Shown here: positions 1 to 10,911 of the stretch, in pieces
Position numbering within the stretch: position 1 is the stretch's first letter
Layout of the letters: each line of letters starts with the position of its first letter
Source of the DNA: an uncultured Aquabacterium sp.
GTDB taxonomy: Bacteria > Pseudomonadota > Gammaproteobacteria > Burkholderiales > Burkholderiaceae_C
Direction of reading: 5' to 3'
NCBI RefSeq assembly: GCF_947366995.1
Contig: NZ_CANBCC010000019.1
Location: forward strand, 1-58,333
Length of the DNA stretch: 58,333 nucleotides
Position numbers and translations under genes: made by a program
Notes under the pieces: model-generated
What the model saw: only the letters and a program-made list of their open reading frames with translations
What the model was told of the DNA's origin: nothing
The model's database searches: none

Positions 1-21
1 ATTGGGCGTGACGGATGCCCT

Positions 22-438
22 TTAGTGGCTCAGTTTTGCTCGTGATTCAACAGCCTGCAGTACGTAGTACAGGTAGACCGGATCTACCTTGCTGCGGTCC
101 ACGCGCAAGTGTCTGGCAAAGCTCGAGCACAGCACCGGTCGACCTTCGCGAGAGGCCAAGAACTCAGCGGTCACCAGAGCTGTCCGACCCGTTGATTGTT
201 TGGCTGTACCGCCGGCTGTTTCCAGCAGGATGTCGTTGGCTTGCAGCGCCTTGCGCTCTACCAAATGCTCAGGGATCCATCGCCTGGGCAACTCAATGCC
301 CGGGCTGTTCAAGTCTGCGAAGTCGGTGCCACGAATCACATCGCACAACACATGCCCAGGTGCCTCTTGGCCTTCTCCCCATTCACCATCTTTGGTTTCA
401 AGCAGTAGATCTGAAAACAGAATCGGGGCTTGCTTCAC
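22..438 (-). CDS. hsdS: Type I restriction-modification specificity subunit, N-terminal fragment (probable frameshift)
   Basis: This 138-residue reading frame matches the start of a type I specificity subunit (HsdS), which sets the DNA target of the HsdM/HsdR complex. It would cover most of a first target-recognition domain; the ending VDPVYLYYVLQAVESRA is typical of the region before the first conserved spacer helix. Complete HsdS proteins are usually about 400 residues, so this frame stops far too early (TAA at 22-24). Just beyond the stop another frame reads KGIRHAQ, which looks like a plausible continuation, so a one-base frameshift is likely. Only 21 bases remain before the window edge, so I cannot tell a pseudogene from a sequencing error or an unusual half-subunit. 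Its ATG overlaps the hsdM stop by 4 bases (ATGA), which implies translational coupling. Confidence 0.7.
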   Translation of the reverse strand: MKQAPILFSDLLLETKDGEWGEGQEAPGHVLCDVIRGTDFADLNSPGIELPRRWIPEHLVERKALQANDILLETAGGTAKQSTGRTALVTAEFLASREGRPVLCSSFARHLRVDRSKVDPVYLYYVLQAVESRAKLSH

Positions 439-2573
439 TTCGGCTGCTCCTCGCCAAGGAGCGCGGCAACGTTGGCCCCAATTGCCTGCTGCAACACCAA
501 TGCTGCGCTGTTCAGTGTCTGGAGCTGATCTCTCGACTCGGCCAAGTCAGACAGAAACTCTGCTTCCGTCTTCCCATCCTCCTCAATCACCACCCCCACG
601 TACCGCCCGGGGTTCAGCGACCAATCCTGCTCGGCCATCTCGTCGCGGCTGGCCAGCTTGCACAGCCCGGTCACGTCTTCATAGCTGGCCTTGGGGAAGC
701 GCTCTTGCAACCAGCTCACGTGCTGGTAGTACAGTTCAGCGGCCTTCAGCTCGTCGTGCAGGGCCTGCACGGCTTCTTTCACGGCCTTGGTCTGGCGGTT
801 GGCCGCGGCGCGCTTGCCCTCGGCCTTGGCGGCATCGGCCTTGCGCTTGTCCATCTCACGAATGGCCTTGTCCAGCGCCTTCACGGCGGCATGCAGGCCA
901 TCGAAGAAGGGCGTGAAAGTCTTACGCAGTGCGTGCTGGGCTGTGTTGCGACCTTCAATCGTCTGCTTCTGGCCCTTGGCGTGCTCATGCTTGGCCTGGG
1001 CCTGCTTCAGGTCGGCCAGTTGCGCCCACTGGGCTTGCAGGGCGGCAATGGCGTCGCGTGCAGCCTGGGTGGTGTGTGGATCGGCCTCATCCGTTTCTTC
1101 GGCCAACACGGCCAGCAGGCGCTTGCTCAAGCCCGGCAGGTGGTCGGCAGCTTCGTGCAGTTGCGCCATGCCTTGGTGCAGGTAGCGGTCCACCAGGTCA
1201 ACGAACTCCTGGCGGCGGCCCTTGTGCAGGCGCGGGATGATGGCGATGTTCTGGATCTGCTCGTCGGTCAGCTCGCGGTGTGCCCGGTCCACCTGGGTGA
1301 AGATGTTGCGGGCGTCGATGAACAGCACCTTGTCGTCCGCCTTGCCCTTGTCGAAGAACCACAGCGTGGCGGGCAGGGTGACGGTGTAGAACAGGTTGGA
1401 CGGCAGGGTGAGCATGCCGTAGATCAGGTTCTGCTCGATCAGCGTCTGGCGGATGTCGGCTTCAGAGTGCCGCGCGTCTGAGGCCGAGTTGGCCATGACC
1501 AGGGCCGCCCGGCCACCCGGTTTGAGCGAGGTGGCGAACAGGTTGATCCACAGGTAGTTGGCGTTGGGCACCGTCTCGACGGCTCTCTCTTTGCCGTCTT
1601 TGTCTTGCTCTTTGGCCTTGCCTTTGGCTTTGGTCTTGTTGCGCGGCACGCCGTAGGTGTTGAAGCGCTGGTCGTGCTCCACGCCATCCAAGGCCACGTC
1701 GTCCACGTTGAAGGGCGGGTTGGCCATCACGTAGTCGAACGCGCCATAGGCGTTGAACGGGTCTTCGTAGTAGGTGTTGGCCTGCTTGATGTCGCCGCGA
1801 AGGTTGTTCACGGCCAGGTTCATCTTGGCCAGCTTGACGGTTTCCAGCGTCTTCTCGGTGCCGCACACGAACACGTCCAGGTCAGCGGCCTTGTCGGCCT
1901 GGTGCCGCTGGATGAATTCGGCCGATTGCACGAACATGCCGCCCGAGCCACAGGCCGGGTCGTAGACCTTGCCGCCATGGGGCTCGATCACCTCGGTCAT
2001 CAGCTTGACGACGGAGCGCGGGGTGAAGAACTCGCCACCGCCCTGGCCTTCGCTGAGCGCGAAGTTGGCCAGGAAGTATTCGTAGATCTGGCCGAACACA
2101 TCGCCTGTTGCATCCACCGGGATGTCCGAGAACAACTTGAGCAAGTCCTTGGGGATGTGCTTGTTCTTGGGGCTGCGGGTGAAGCGGTCGTATTCCTCTT
2201 GGGGCAGCACGCCCAACAGCTCGGGCTTGCTGTTTTCGATGCTGGCCATGGCGCGGCGAATGGCCTTGGCGATGTCTTCCTTCTCAGGCAGCTTGAGCAG
2301 GTAGTCGTAGCGTGCGAAGTCTTTCAGGAAGAAGCCGCACTTTTCGATGGCGATCTCGTCCAGCGGCTTTTCGCGGCGGGTGCCCTTGAGCTTGTTGTAG
2401 GCCTGCAGGATGGCGTCTTCGTGCTGGCGGTACTTGTTGTCTGCAAACTTCAGGAAGATCAGGCCCAGCACGGGCGTGCTGTATTCGCTGGCTTTGAGGT
2501 CGGAGTTGGCGCGCAGCTTGTCGGCAGCGGCCCAGAGGTCGCGCTCCAGCTTTTTGAGTTGTTCTCGGTTCAT
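435..2573 (-). CDS. hsdM: Type I restriction-modification system DNA methyltransferase subunit
   Basis: HsdM methylates adenine in the recognition sequence chosen by HsdS, using S-adenosylmethionine. The 712-residue protein begins with the HsdM N-terminal helical domain (about 1-150). It then shows the SAM-binding motif I DPACGSGG (205-212) and the amino-methyltransferase catalytic motif NPPF (285-288) within DYVMANPPFNVDD. The last 200 residues are rich in Ala, Lys, Glu and Gln and look like a long coiled coil, which explains the size above the roughly 500-residue E. coli protein. It is followed by hsdS with an ATGA overlap. hsdR is not in the window and would lie to the left. No clear Shine-Dalgarno was seen before the ATG. 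Placement of this operon directly after gyrB is, from memory, common in Burkholderiales. Confidence 0.95.
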   Translation of the reverse strand: MNREQLKKLERDLWAAADKLRANSDLKASEYSTPVLGLIFLKFADNKYRQHEDAILQAYNKLKGTRREKPLDEIAIEKCGFFLKDFARYDYLLKLPEKEDIAKAIRRAMASIENSKPELLGVLPQEEYDRFTRSPKNKHIPKDLLKLFSDIPVDATGDVFGQIYEYFLANFALSEGQGGGEFFTPRSVVKLMTEVIEPHGGKVYDPACGSGGMFVQSAEFIQRHQADKAADLDVFVCGTEKTLETVKLAKMNLAVNNLRGDIKQANTYYEDPFNAYGAFDYVMANPPFNVDDVALDGVEHDQRFNTYGVPRNKTKAKGKAKEQDKDGKERAVETVPNANYLWINLFATSLKPGGRAALVMANSASDARHSEADIRQTLIEQNLIYGMLTLPSNLFYTVTLPATLWFFDKGKADDKVLFIDARNIFTQVDRAHRELTDEQIQNIAIIPRLHKGRRQEFVDLVDRYLHQGMAQLHEAADHLPGLSKRLLAVLAEETDEADPHTTQAARDAIAALQAQWAQLADLKQAQAKHEHAKGQKQTIEGRNTAQHALRKTFTPFFDGLHAAVKALDKAIREMDKRKADAAKAEGKRAAANRQTKAVKEAVQALHDELKAAELYYQHVSWLQERFPKASYEDVTGLCKLASRDEMAEQDWSLNPGRYVGVVIEEDGKTEAEFLSDLAESRDQLQTLNSAALVLQQAIGANVAALLGEEQPK

Positions 2574-2645
2574 GGTTCAAATCGTATCGGAGCGTTGACG
2601 AGACGTGGTCTGGTCGTATATGTCCGCGAAGCACAGAAATGACTA

Positions 2646-2664
2646 CGCCCGGACAAGCCGGGCG
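2646..2664. terminator. Hairpin between gyrB and hsdM, weak terminator candidate
   Basis: CGCCCGG (2646-2652) and CCGGGCG (2658-2664) form a 7-bp stem with a 5-base loop, 63 bases beyond the gyrB stop. There is no T tract on the minus strand where gyrB transcription would end; three T follow on the plus strand. It could be a weak or Rho-assisted end for gyrB, or just a dyad in the hsdM leader. Confidence 0.35.
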
Positions 2665-2726
2665 TTTCGTCAAAGACGATTTGCAGGAAGTGCGAATCTT
2701 TGCAAATTCAATGAGAACCTACAGCA

Positions 2727-6279
<3,553 letters not shown>

Positions 6280-6420
6280 GGATCCCCTCCTGTCCGTTTT
6301 CATGATGGCTCGAGCCTAGGGGGCACGGAGGGCCGGGCGCAATCAACCCACCGGGGGACATCGCTCGAAAAAGCCGCAGGACGGCAGCGAATGGCCCCTG
6401 AAAACAGGACAGGCGCGCGA

Positions 6421-7563
6421 TCAGATGCGCATCGGCATCACGACGTACTTGAATCCCTCGAATTCCGGATTCGTGATCAGCGCCGAGCTGTTGGCGTCCT
6501 GCAGCGACACGGTCACCATGTCCTGGCTCATGTTGGCCAGCACGTCCATCAGGTAGCCCACGTTGAAGCCGATCTCGAAGCTGTCGCCGCCGTAGTCGAT
6601 CTCGAGCTCTTCCTTGGCCTCTTCCTGCTCGGCGTTGCTCGAGGCGATGCCCAGCACGCCAGGCGCAAAGTTCATGCGCACGCCCTTGAACTTCTCGGAC
6701 GTCAGGATGGCCGCGCGCTGCAGCGAGGCCAGCAGCGTGGCACGGCCCAGCGTGATGTGGTTCTTGTGGTTCTTGGGGATGACGCGGTTGTAGTCGGGGA
6801 ACTTGCCCTCGACCAGCTTGGTGACGAACTCCAGTCCGCCGAAGCTGAACTTCGCCTGGTTGCCGGCAAAGCGCATCTCGATCATCGGCTCGCCGCTGTC
6901 CCCATTGCTGCCTTCCTTGCCCTTGCCGTCGTCCTTCAGCAGGCGCTGCAGTTCCAGCACGGTCTTGCGCGGCAGGATGACCTCCTGCTTGGGCATGTCG
7001 ACATCGAGCGTGGCCTGGGCCAGCGCCAGGCGGTGGCCGTCGGTGGCCACCACCGTCAGGCTGTTGCCTTCGGCCACGAAGAGGATGCCGTTGAGGTAGT
7101 AGCGGATGTCGTGCACGGCCATCGCGAAGTGCACCTGACCGATCAGCATCTTCAAGGTCTTCTGCGGCACGCTGAAGGCGGGGCCGAAGTCGGCCGCTTC
7201 CTGCACCAGCGGGAAATCTTCAGCCGGCAGGGTCTGCAGCGTGAAGCGGCTCTTGCCCCCCTGCAGCGTCAGCTTGTTCTGGTTGGCTGTCAGCGAGACG
7301 ATCTGGTCGGACGGCAGGCTCTTGAGGATGTCGCCCAGCTTCTTGGCGCCCACGGTGATGGCGTAGTCGCCTTCGTCGCCGTCGAGCTGCGCGGTGGTGC
7401 GGATCTGGATCTCCAGGTCGCTGGTGATCAGCTCGAGCTCAGGGCCGCGCTTGCGCATCAGCACGTTGGCCAAGATGGGTAGCGTGTGGCGCCGCTCGAC
7501 GATCCCCCCCACCGACTGCAGGGCGGCGAGGACTTTTTCCTGGGCTGCTTTCAACACAATCAT
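6421..7563 (-). CDS. dnaN: DNA polymerase III beta subunit (sliding clamp)
   Basis: The beta clamp is a ring-shaped dimer that tethers DNA polymerase III and other replication proteins to DNA. The 380-residue protein shows the family start MIVLKAAQEKVLAALQSVGG, the middle segment ATDGHRLA (174-181) and the C-terminal YVVMPMRI, which contributes to the protein-binding cleft. It is slightly longer than the usual 366-371 residues because of a Gly/Lys/Ser-rich loop at about 210-226 (DGKGKEGSNGDSGEP). In most bacteria dnaN is transcribed with dnaA, but here a 594-base spacer and a strong terminator separate them, so dnaN probably has its own promoter in that spacer. The start ATG is preceded by GAAAGACTGAG. 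Confidence 0.98.
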   Translation of the reverse strand: MIVLKAAQEKVLAALQSVGGIVERRHTLPILANVLMRKRGPELELITSDLEIQIRTTAQLDGDEGDYAITVGAKKLGDILKSLPSDQIVSLTANQNKLTLQGGKSRFTLQTLPAEDFPLVQEAADFGPAFSVPQKTLKMLIGQVHFAMAVHDIRYYLNGILFVAEGNSLTVVATDGHRLALAQATLDVDMPKQEVILPRKTVLELQRLLKDDGKGKEGSNGDSGEPMIEMRFAGNQAKFSFGGLEFVTKLVEGKFPDYNRVIPKNHKNHITLGRATLLASLQRAAILTSEKFKGVRMNFAPGVLGIASSNAEQEEAKEELEIDYGGDSFEIGFNVGYLMDVLANMSQDMVTVSLQDANSSALITNPEFEGFKYVVMPMRI

Positions 7564-7570
7564 CTCAGTC

Positions 7571-7783
7571 TTTCAAATTGGTCGTTGTAGTAGAGGACGA
7601 CTTTTTCTGTGAACAACGCTGTTTTGTCCTGACCGATCAAGCCCTTACGCCACGGACAAACCTGTGCATCGTACCCGGGAACGCCGCATGGGAAACAGAC
7701 AACAACTCCGGCGCGAAGCGACACCCTGTGGACAAGCGGACAGTTGTCCTTTTTCTGTCCACAAGCTTGTTGGCTTGACAGCG
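7571..7783. repeat. Diverged tandem repeat, copy 1 (dnaN-proximal), with DnaA boxes
   Basis: Copy 1 of a pair of about 213 bases. Shared blocks, in order, are TTTCAAA, GTTGTAGTAGAGG, TGTGNACAA, GACAACAAC, CCCTGTGGACAA, TTGTCC and GTTGGCTTGACAG. From GTTGTAG onward every one of these is exactly 318 bases before its partner in copy 2 (for example 7608/7926, 7698/8016, 7727/8045, 7744/8062, 7769/8087). The opening TTTCAAA pair is offset by 317, implying one indel. The segments between blocks are poorly conserved, as expected if the boxes are under selection. Confidence 0.85.
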
Positions 7784-7842
7784 TGAGCATTGTGCGTGCA
7801 GGGCGCTTCGGTCGGGGTTCGAAGCGGGTTGAACGTGCGCCG

Positions 7843-7854
7843 GTTTTCGAAAAC
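7843..7854. repeat. 12-bp perfect palindrome between the two repeat copies
   Basis: GTTTTCGAAAAC is a perfect 12-base palindrome in the 104-base spacer separating the two DnaA-box repeats, 11 bases before the TTATCTACA box. It could be an operator or a binding site for an origin regulator; nothing in the sequence identifies the protein. Confidence 0.4.
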
Positions 7855-7887
7855 ACGCATGGCTGTTATCTACACCAATGACTTCAG

Positions 7888-8100
7888 TTTCAAAGGTAGT
7901 GGTTGTAGTAGAGGGCGGCCTGTTCTGTGCACAAGCCGGATTTTGCCAAGGGCGACAAGCACTTGCCTTCATGAAAAGCGTGTGGAGCGCGCACCGGTTG
8001 CCAGGTGCACGGCATGACAACAACCTTTGCAAAACCGTCGACCCTGTGGACAACCACGGACTTGTCCTTTTCTTGTCCACAGCGTTGTTGGCTTGACAGG
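7888..8100. repeat. Diverged tandem repeat, copy 2 (dnaA-proximal), with DnaA boxes
   Basis: Copy 2 of the pair, ending at the dnaA terminator. It keeps the same order and spacing of blocks as copy 1: box to box distances of 119 and 28 bases are identical in both. Its two outer boxes (TTGTGCACA and TTGTCCACA) are closer to the DnaA consensus than, or as close as, those of copy 1. Confidence 0.85.
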
Positions 8101-8101
8101 C

Positions 8102-8126
8102 AAAAAAAAAGAGGCCGAAGCCTCTT
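8102..8126 (-). terminator. Rho-independent terminator of dnaA
   Basis: On the minus strand AAGAGGC-TTCG-GCCTCTT forms a 7-bp stem closed by a TTCG tetraloop, followed by seven or more T. It lies 32 bases beyond the dnaA stop codon. It should end most dnaA transcripts and so uncouple dnaN from dnaA. Confidence 0.92.
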
Positions 8127-8157
8127 GGATCCATGCAGGACGGATGCCAGGTGGGCC

Positions 8158-9672
8158 TCAACCCTTGAGCGTCTGCTCCAGCACGTGGAGTTGCTGGTTG
8201 AGCTCCGTGTCCTTGGCGCGGTCGCCCGCGATCTTGCGCACGGCGTGCAGCACGGTGGTGTGATCGCGGCCGCCGAAGAGCTCGCCGATCTCGGGCAGGC
8301 TCTTCTGCGTCAGTTCCTTGGCCAGGTACATGGCGATCTGACGCGGCTTGGCGATCGAGGCCGGGCGCTTCTTCGAGTACATGTCCGCGACCTTGATCTT
8401 GTAGAAGTCGGCCACCGTCTTCTGGATGTTTTCCACCGAGATCTGGCGGTTCTGGATCGACAGCAGGTCCTTCAGGGCCTCGCGCGCCAGGTTGATCGTG
8501 ATCTCCTTGTGGCTGAACCGGGCGAAGGCCAGCACCTTGCGCAGCGCACCTTCGAGCTCGCGCACGTTGGCGCGCACGTTCTTGGCGACGAAGAAGGCCA
8601 CGTCTTCCGGCATGTCGATGCCTTCCTGGGCGGCCTTCTTGATCAGGATGGCCACGCGCATTTCCAGCTCGGGTGGCTCGATGGCCACCGTCAGGCCGGA
8701 GTCGAAGCGCGAGGTCAGGCGTTCATCGATGTTGGCGAGGCCCTTGGGGTAGGTGTCGCTCGTCATGATGATGTGCGCCTTCTTGGCCAGCAGGGCCTCG
8801 AACGCGTTGAAGAATTCTTCCTGGGTGCGGTCCTTGCCCGCGAAGAACTGCACGTCGTCGATCAGCAGCAGGTCGAGCTGGTGGTACTTGGCCTTCAGCT
8901 CGTCGAAGGTCTTGCGCTGGTAGTTCTTCACCACGTCAGAGATGAACTGCTCGGCGTGCAGGTAGAGGATGCGCGCGTCGGGCTTGTCGGCCAGCAGGGC
9001 GTTGCCCACGGCGTTCATCAGGTGGGTCTTGCCCAGGCCGACGCCACCGTAGATGAACAGCGGGTTGTACATCTGGCCCGGCGCACCGGCCACGTGCAGC
9101 GCGGCGGTGCGCGCCATCTGGTTGGCGCGGCCGGGCACGAGGTTGTCGAAGGTGAGCGCCGGGTTCAGGCCCATGACGCGCGGGTGACCCCGGCCCGCCT
9201 GGCTGGCGGCGGCCGCTTCGGCGTGCTGCTGCAGTTGGGCGTTGACCTGGCTCGCCTGTTGCGGGGTCAGCATGGCCGGCCCGCCTTGCACCGGCGTGGC
9301 GTGGCCCGATGCCGCGGCCGGCGCGTTGGGGGGCAGGGCTCGACCGGGCAGCACCATGCCGGGACGCACCCCGGTGCCACCCACGGGCAGGGCCGCGCGC
9401 GGCGCCAGGGCGATGTCCATGCGCACTTCACCGGGCTGCAGTTCGGCCAGGATGGCCTCGATGCGGGCGCTGTACTGCGTGCGGATCCAGTCCAGCATGA
9501 AGCGGTTGGGCACCCGCACGCCGACCAGGGTCACGCCGCCGTCCTGGGCGACGTCGGCCGGAGGCAGCGGACGGATCCAGGTGTTGAACTGCTGCTCCGG
9601 CAGTTCCATGGCCAGGCGAGCGCAGGTGCGCGCCCACAGCGTGGCAGGGTCGGAAGCAGAGGAAGGGGTCAT
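8158..9672 (-). CDS. dnaA: Chromosomal replication initiator protein DnaA
   Basis: DnaA binds DnaA boxes at the origin, melts the DNA and loads the helicase. The protein (504 residues from the chosen start) has domain I (about 10-80, ending of the first helix [14 protein letters not shown]), a long Ala/Pro/Gln-rich linker (90-165), the AAA+ domain with Walker [10 protein letters not shown] (209-217) and Walker [10 protein letters not shown], and the C-terminal DNA-binding domain with signature [16 protein letters not shown] chose the ATG at 9672 (MTPSSASD) because GGGAG lies 6 bases before it and the domain I length fits. An ATG at 9720 (MSAADLP) is a real alternative, 16 residues longer. A DnaA box (9723-9731) lies in the leader, consistent with autoregulation. 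A terminator follows the gene. Confidence 0.99.
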   Translation of the reverse strand: MTPSSASDPATLWARTCARLAMELPEQQFNTWIRPLPPADVAQDGGVTLVGVRVPNRFMLDWIRTQYSARIEAILAELQPGEVRMDIALAPRAALPVGGTGVRPGMVLPGRALPPNAPAAASGHATPVQGGPAMLTPQQASQVNAQLQQHAEAAAASQAGRGHPRVMGLNPALTFDNLVPGRANQMARTAALHVAGAPGQMYNPLFIYGGVGLGKTHLMNAVGNALLADKPDARILYLHAEQFISDVVKNYQRKTFDELKAKYHQLDLLLIDDVQFFAGKDRTQEEFFNAFEALLAKKAHIIMTSDTYPKGLANIDERLTSRFDSGLTVAIEPPELEMRVAILIKKAAQEGIDMPEDVAFFVAKNVRANVRELEGALRKVLAFARFSHKEITINLAREALKDLLSIQNRQISVENIQKTVADFYKIKVADMYSKKRPASIAKPRQIAMYLAKELTQKSLPEIGELFGGRDHTTVLHAVRKIAGDRAKDTELNQQLHVLEQTLKG

Positions 9673-9722
9673 GTCTGCTCCCAGGTCGTGGGCGGGGGCA
9701 GGCAGGTCGGCGGCGCTCATGT

Positions 9723-9731
9723 TGTGGACAA
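9723..9731 (-). promoter_or_regulatory. DnaA box in the dnaA leader
   Basis: TTGTCCACA on the minus strand, one mismatch from TTATCCACA, immediately upstream of the alternative dnaA start at 9720. Its position suggests autorepression of dnaA. Confidence 0.6.
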
Positions 9732-9782
9732 GTCCTTCTTGGGGTGCGAATTCTAAGCGCCCCGGGCGAGGTTGCGGACAGG

Positions 9783-9791
9783 TTATCCACA
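9783..9791 (+). promoter_or_regulatory. Perfect consensus DnaA box
   Basis: TTATCCACA matches the strong DnaA box exactly and is the only perfect copy seen in the window. It lies 111 bases upstream of the chosen dnaA start. Confidence 0.75.
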
Positions 9792-9911
9792 GATTTTCAC
9801 CCAGCTCAAGCATGTGCTTTGCGGTGGGCTGCCCCTCCGTGGTGCAAGCGGGCGAGGCATGCAATCGCCGGGCCGGCGTACATCGGGTTGCGCCGGATTT
9901 CGCTTCTTCGG

Positions 9912-9940
9912 TTGACCATCGGGCATAAAACTGCTGTAAT
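9912..9940 (+). promoter_or_regulatory. Sigma-70 promoter of the rpmH-rnpA-yidD-yidC operon
   Basis: TTGACC (9912-9917), a 17-base spacer and TGTAAT (9935-9940) make a near-consensus housekeeping promoter pointing at rpmH. The predicted leader is about 175 bases. Confidence 0.75.
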
Positions 9941-10122
9941 CGCGGGTTCGTCCGGCTGGGGCTTTTTCCGCCGGCGTCACCCCCACGGCAATTGCATCGT
10001 GTGGGTTCAACGAGTCAACAACAGAACCCTGGGCCGCAAGCGCCCCGCATTGGTTGTCCGGCCCGGATGTTTTCCGGGGCAGAGCAGCAGGTGTGGGCTT
10101 TCAGGCCTGATGAAGGACCACC

Positions 10123-10257
10123 ATGAAACGTACCTACCAGCCCTCCAAGACCCGCCGCGCCCGCACCCACGGTTTCCTGGTGCGCATGAAGACCAAGGGT
10201 GGCCGCAAGGTCATCAACGCCCGCCGCGCCAAGGGCCGCAAGCGTCTGGCTGTCTGA
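10123..10257 (+). CDS. rpmH: 50S ribosomal protein L34
   Basis: A 44-residue, very basic protein ([18 protein letters not shown] at the start, GRKRLAV at the end) that is unmistakably ribosomal protein L34, a small component of the large ribosomal subunit. All the invariant residues of the family core KRTYQPS and the RTHGFLVRM segment are present, and the length is the family standard. GAAGGACC lies just before the ATG and supplies the ribosome binding site. It is the first gene of the rpmH-rnpA-yidD-yidC operon, which is conserved next to dnaA in most bacteria, and it is expressed away from the origin. Confidence 0.98.
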   Translation: MKRTYQPSKTRRARTHGFLVRMKTKGGRKVINARRAKGRKRLAV

Positions 10258-10352
10258 GCCTGACGGGCCCCACGCGAGCGGCGCCGGCCTGTGGCCCGGT
10301 CCGCCTGCCATGAACCCGGTGCGGTCCGCACCGGGAGCGTGGTCTGAACGAG

Positions 10353-10373
10353 GCCGGGCATTGCCCGGCTTTG
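10353..10373 (+). terminator. Hairpin between rpmH and rnpA (attenuator-like)
   Basis: GCCGGGC (10353-10359) and GCCCGGC (10363-10369) form a 7-bp stem with a 3-base loop, followed by TTTGTTG. The short T run suggests partial termination, which would lower rnpA relative to rpmH expression. It lies just upstream of the likely rnpA start. Confidence 0.6.
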
Positions 10374-10380
10374 TTGCGAC

Positions 10381-10911
10381 TTGACACCCCCTCATACCGT
10401 GCGTGCACCCAGCCTGAAAGCCACTGATTTTCACAGGGCTTTTGGAACACGTCCGGTCTCGCGCACGGCGCACTTCGTGCTGCATGTGCTGCCGCGCCAG
10501 CCTGTCGGCTGCCCGGGTCCGGGTGAGTTGTCAACACCCTCGCTGCCTTCGGGGTTCGAGGCTGTGGAAGACATCGGCATCGTGACCCCGTGGCGGCTGG
10601 GCATGGTCCTGCCGAAGAAGCAGGCTCGGCGCTCCGTGACGCGCTCCCTCATTCGCCATCAGGCCCGCGATGCCTTGCGCCGGTATGGTCCCCTGGTCGG
10701 GGCAGCCGCCTGCGCCCAGGGTGCCGAGGGCTGGGTGGTGCGTCTGAAGGCACCGTTCGATCGCCAGCAGTTTCCCAGTGCCGCCTCGGCTGCGCTGGGT
10801 GCGGCCGTGCGCGCCGAACTCGACCAGCTCTGGTCTCATCTGCTCAAACCCGCCCGTTCTGCCCCGCCTGTCGTCCCCGCCGCTTCAAGCGGCAAGGAAG
10901 CTGGGGCATGA
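10381..10911 (+). CDS. rnpA: Ribonuclease P protein component
   Basis: RnpA is the protein cofactor of RNase P, which removes the 5-prime leaders of tRNA precursors. The RNR signature is clear: RLGMVLPKKQARRSVTRSLI at about 72-91, although the usual Asn of the AVxRN motif is Ser here (SVTRS). The protein is up to 176 residues, longer than the typical 120, with a Pro/Gly-rich loop before the motif and a basic/Ala-rich C-terminal tail. No ATG is available at the N terminus. TTG at 10381 or GTG at 10399 are the candidates, neither with a good ribosome binding site, so the start is uncertain. The stop overlaps the yidD start (ATGA). Confidence 0.9.
   Translation: MTPPHTVRAPSLKATDFHRAFGTRPVSRTAHFVLHVLPRQPVGCPGPGELSTPSLPSGFEAVEDIGIVTPWRLGMVLPKKQARRSVTRSLIRHQARDALRRYGPLVGAAACAQGAEGWVVRLKAPFDRQQFPSAASAALGAAVRAELDQLWSHLLKPARSAPPVVPAASSGKEAGA

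Larger units (their letters stand above)
7564..8157. other. oriC: dnaN-dnaA intergenic region: candidate origin segment with DnaA-box array
   Basis: This 594-base gene-free stretch holds at least seven DnaA-box-like 9-mers (consensus TTATNCACA). On the minus strand they are TTGTTCACA (7608-7616), TTGTCCACA (7727-7735), TTGTGCACA (7926-7934) and TTGTCCACA (8045-8053). On the plus strand they are CTGTCCACA (7755-7763), TTATCTACA (7866-7874) and TTGTCCACA (8073-8081). Six of the seven belong to two repeat copies 318 bases apart (see the repeats). It also contains the dnaA terminator and presumably the dnaN promoter. Adjacency to dnaA and dnaN supports an origin role. I saw no obvious AT-rich unwinding element, so the origin call is inference. 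Confidence 0.6.
9673..10122. other. dnaA-rpmH divergent intergenic region, second candidate origin segment
   Basis: Transcription diverges here: dnaA to the left, rpmH to the right. The 450 bases hold one perfect DnaA box, TTATCCACA (9783-9791, plus), and one TTGTCCACA on the minus strand (9723-9731), plus the rpmH promoter (9912-9940). A possible dnaA minus-strand -10, TAGAAT, lies at 9750-9755 but lacks a good -35. Apart from these I see nothing structured in 9950-10120. Confidence 0.6.

Noticed and set aside
7564-8157. Small open frames in the dnaN-dnaA spacer
   Set aside because: No homologous features, no ribosome binding sites, and the conserved blocks here are DnaA boxes and repeats, not codons.
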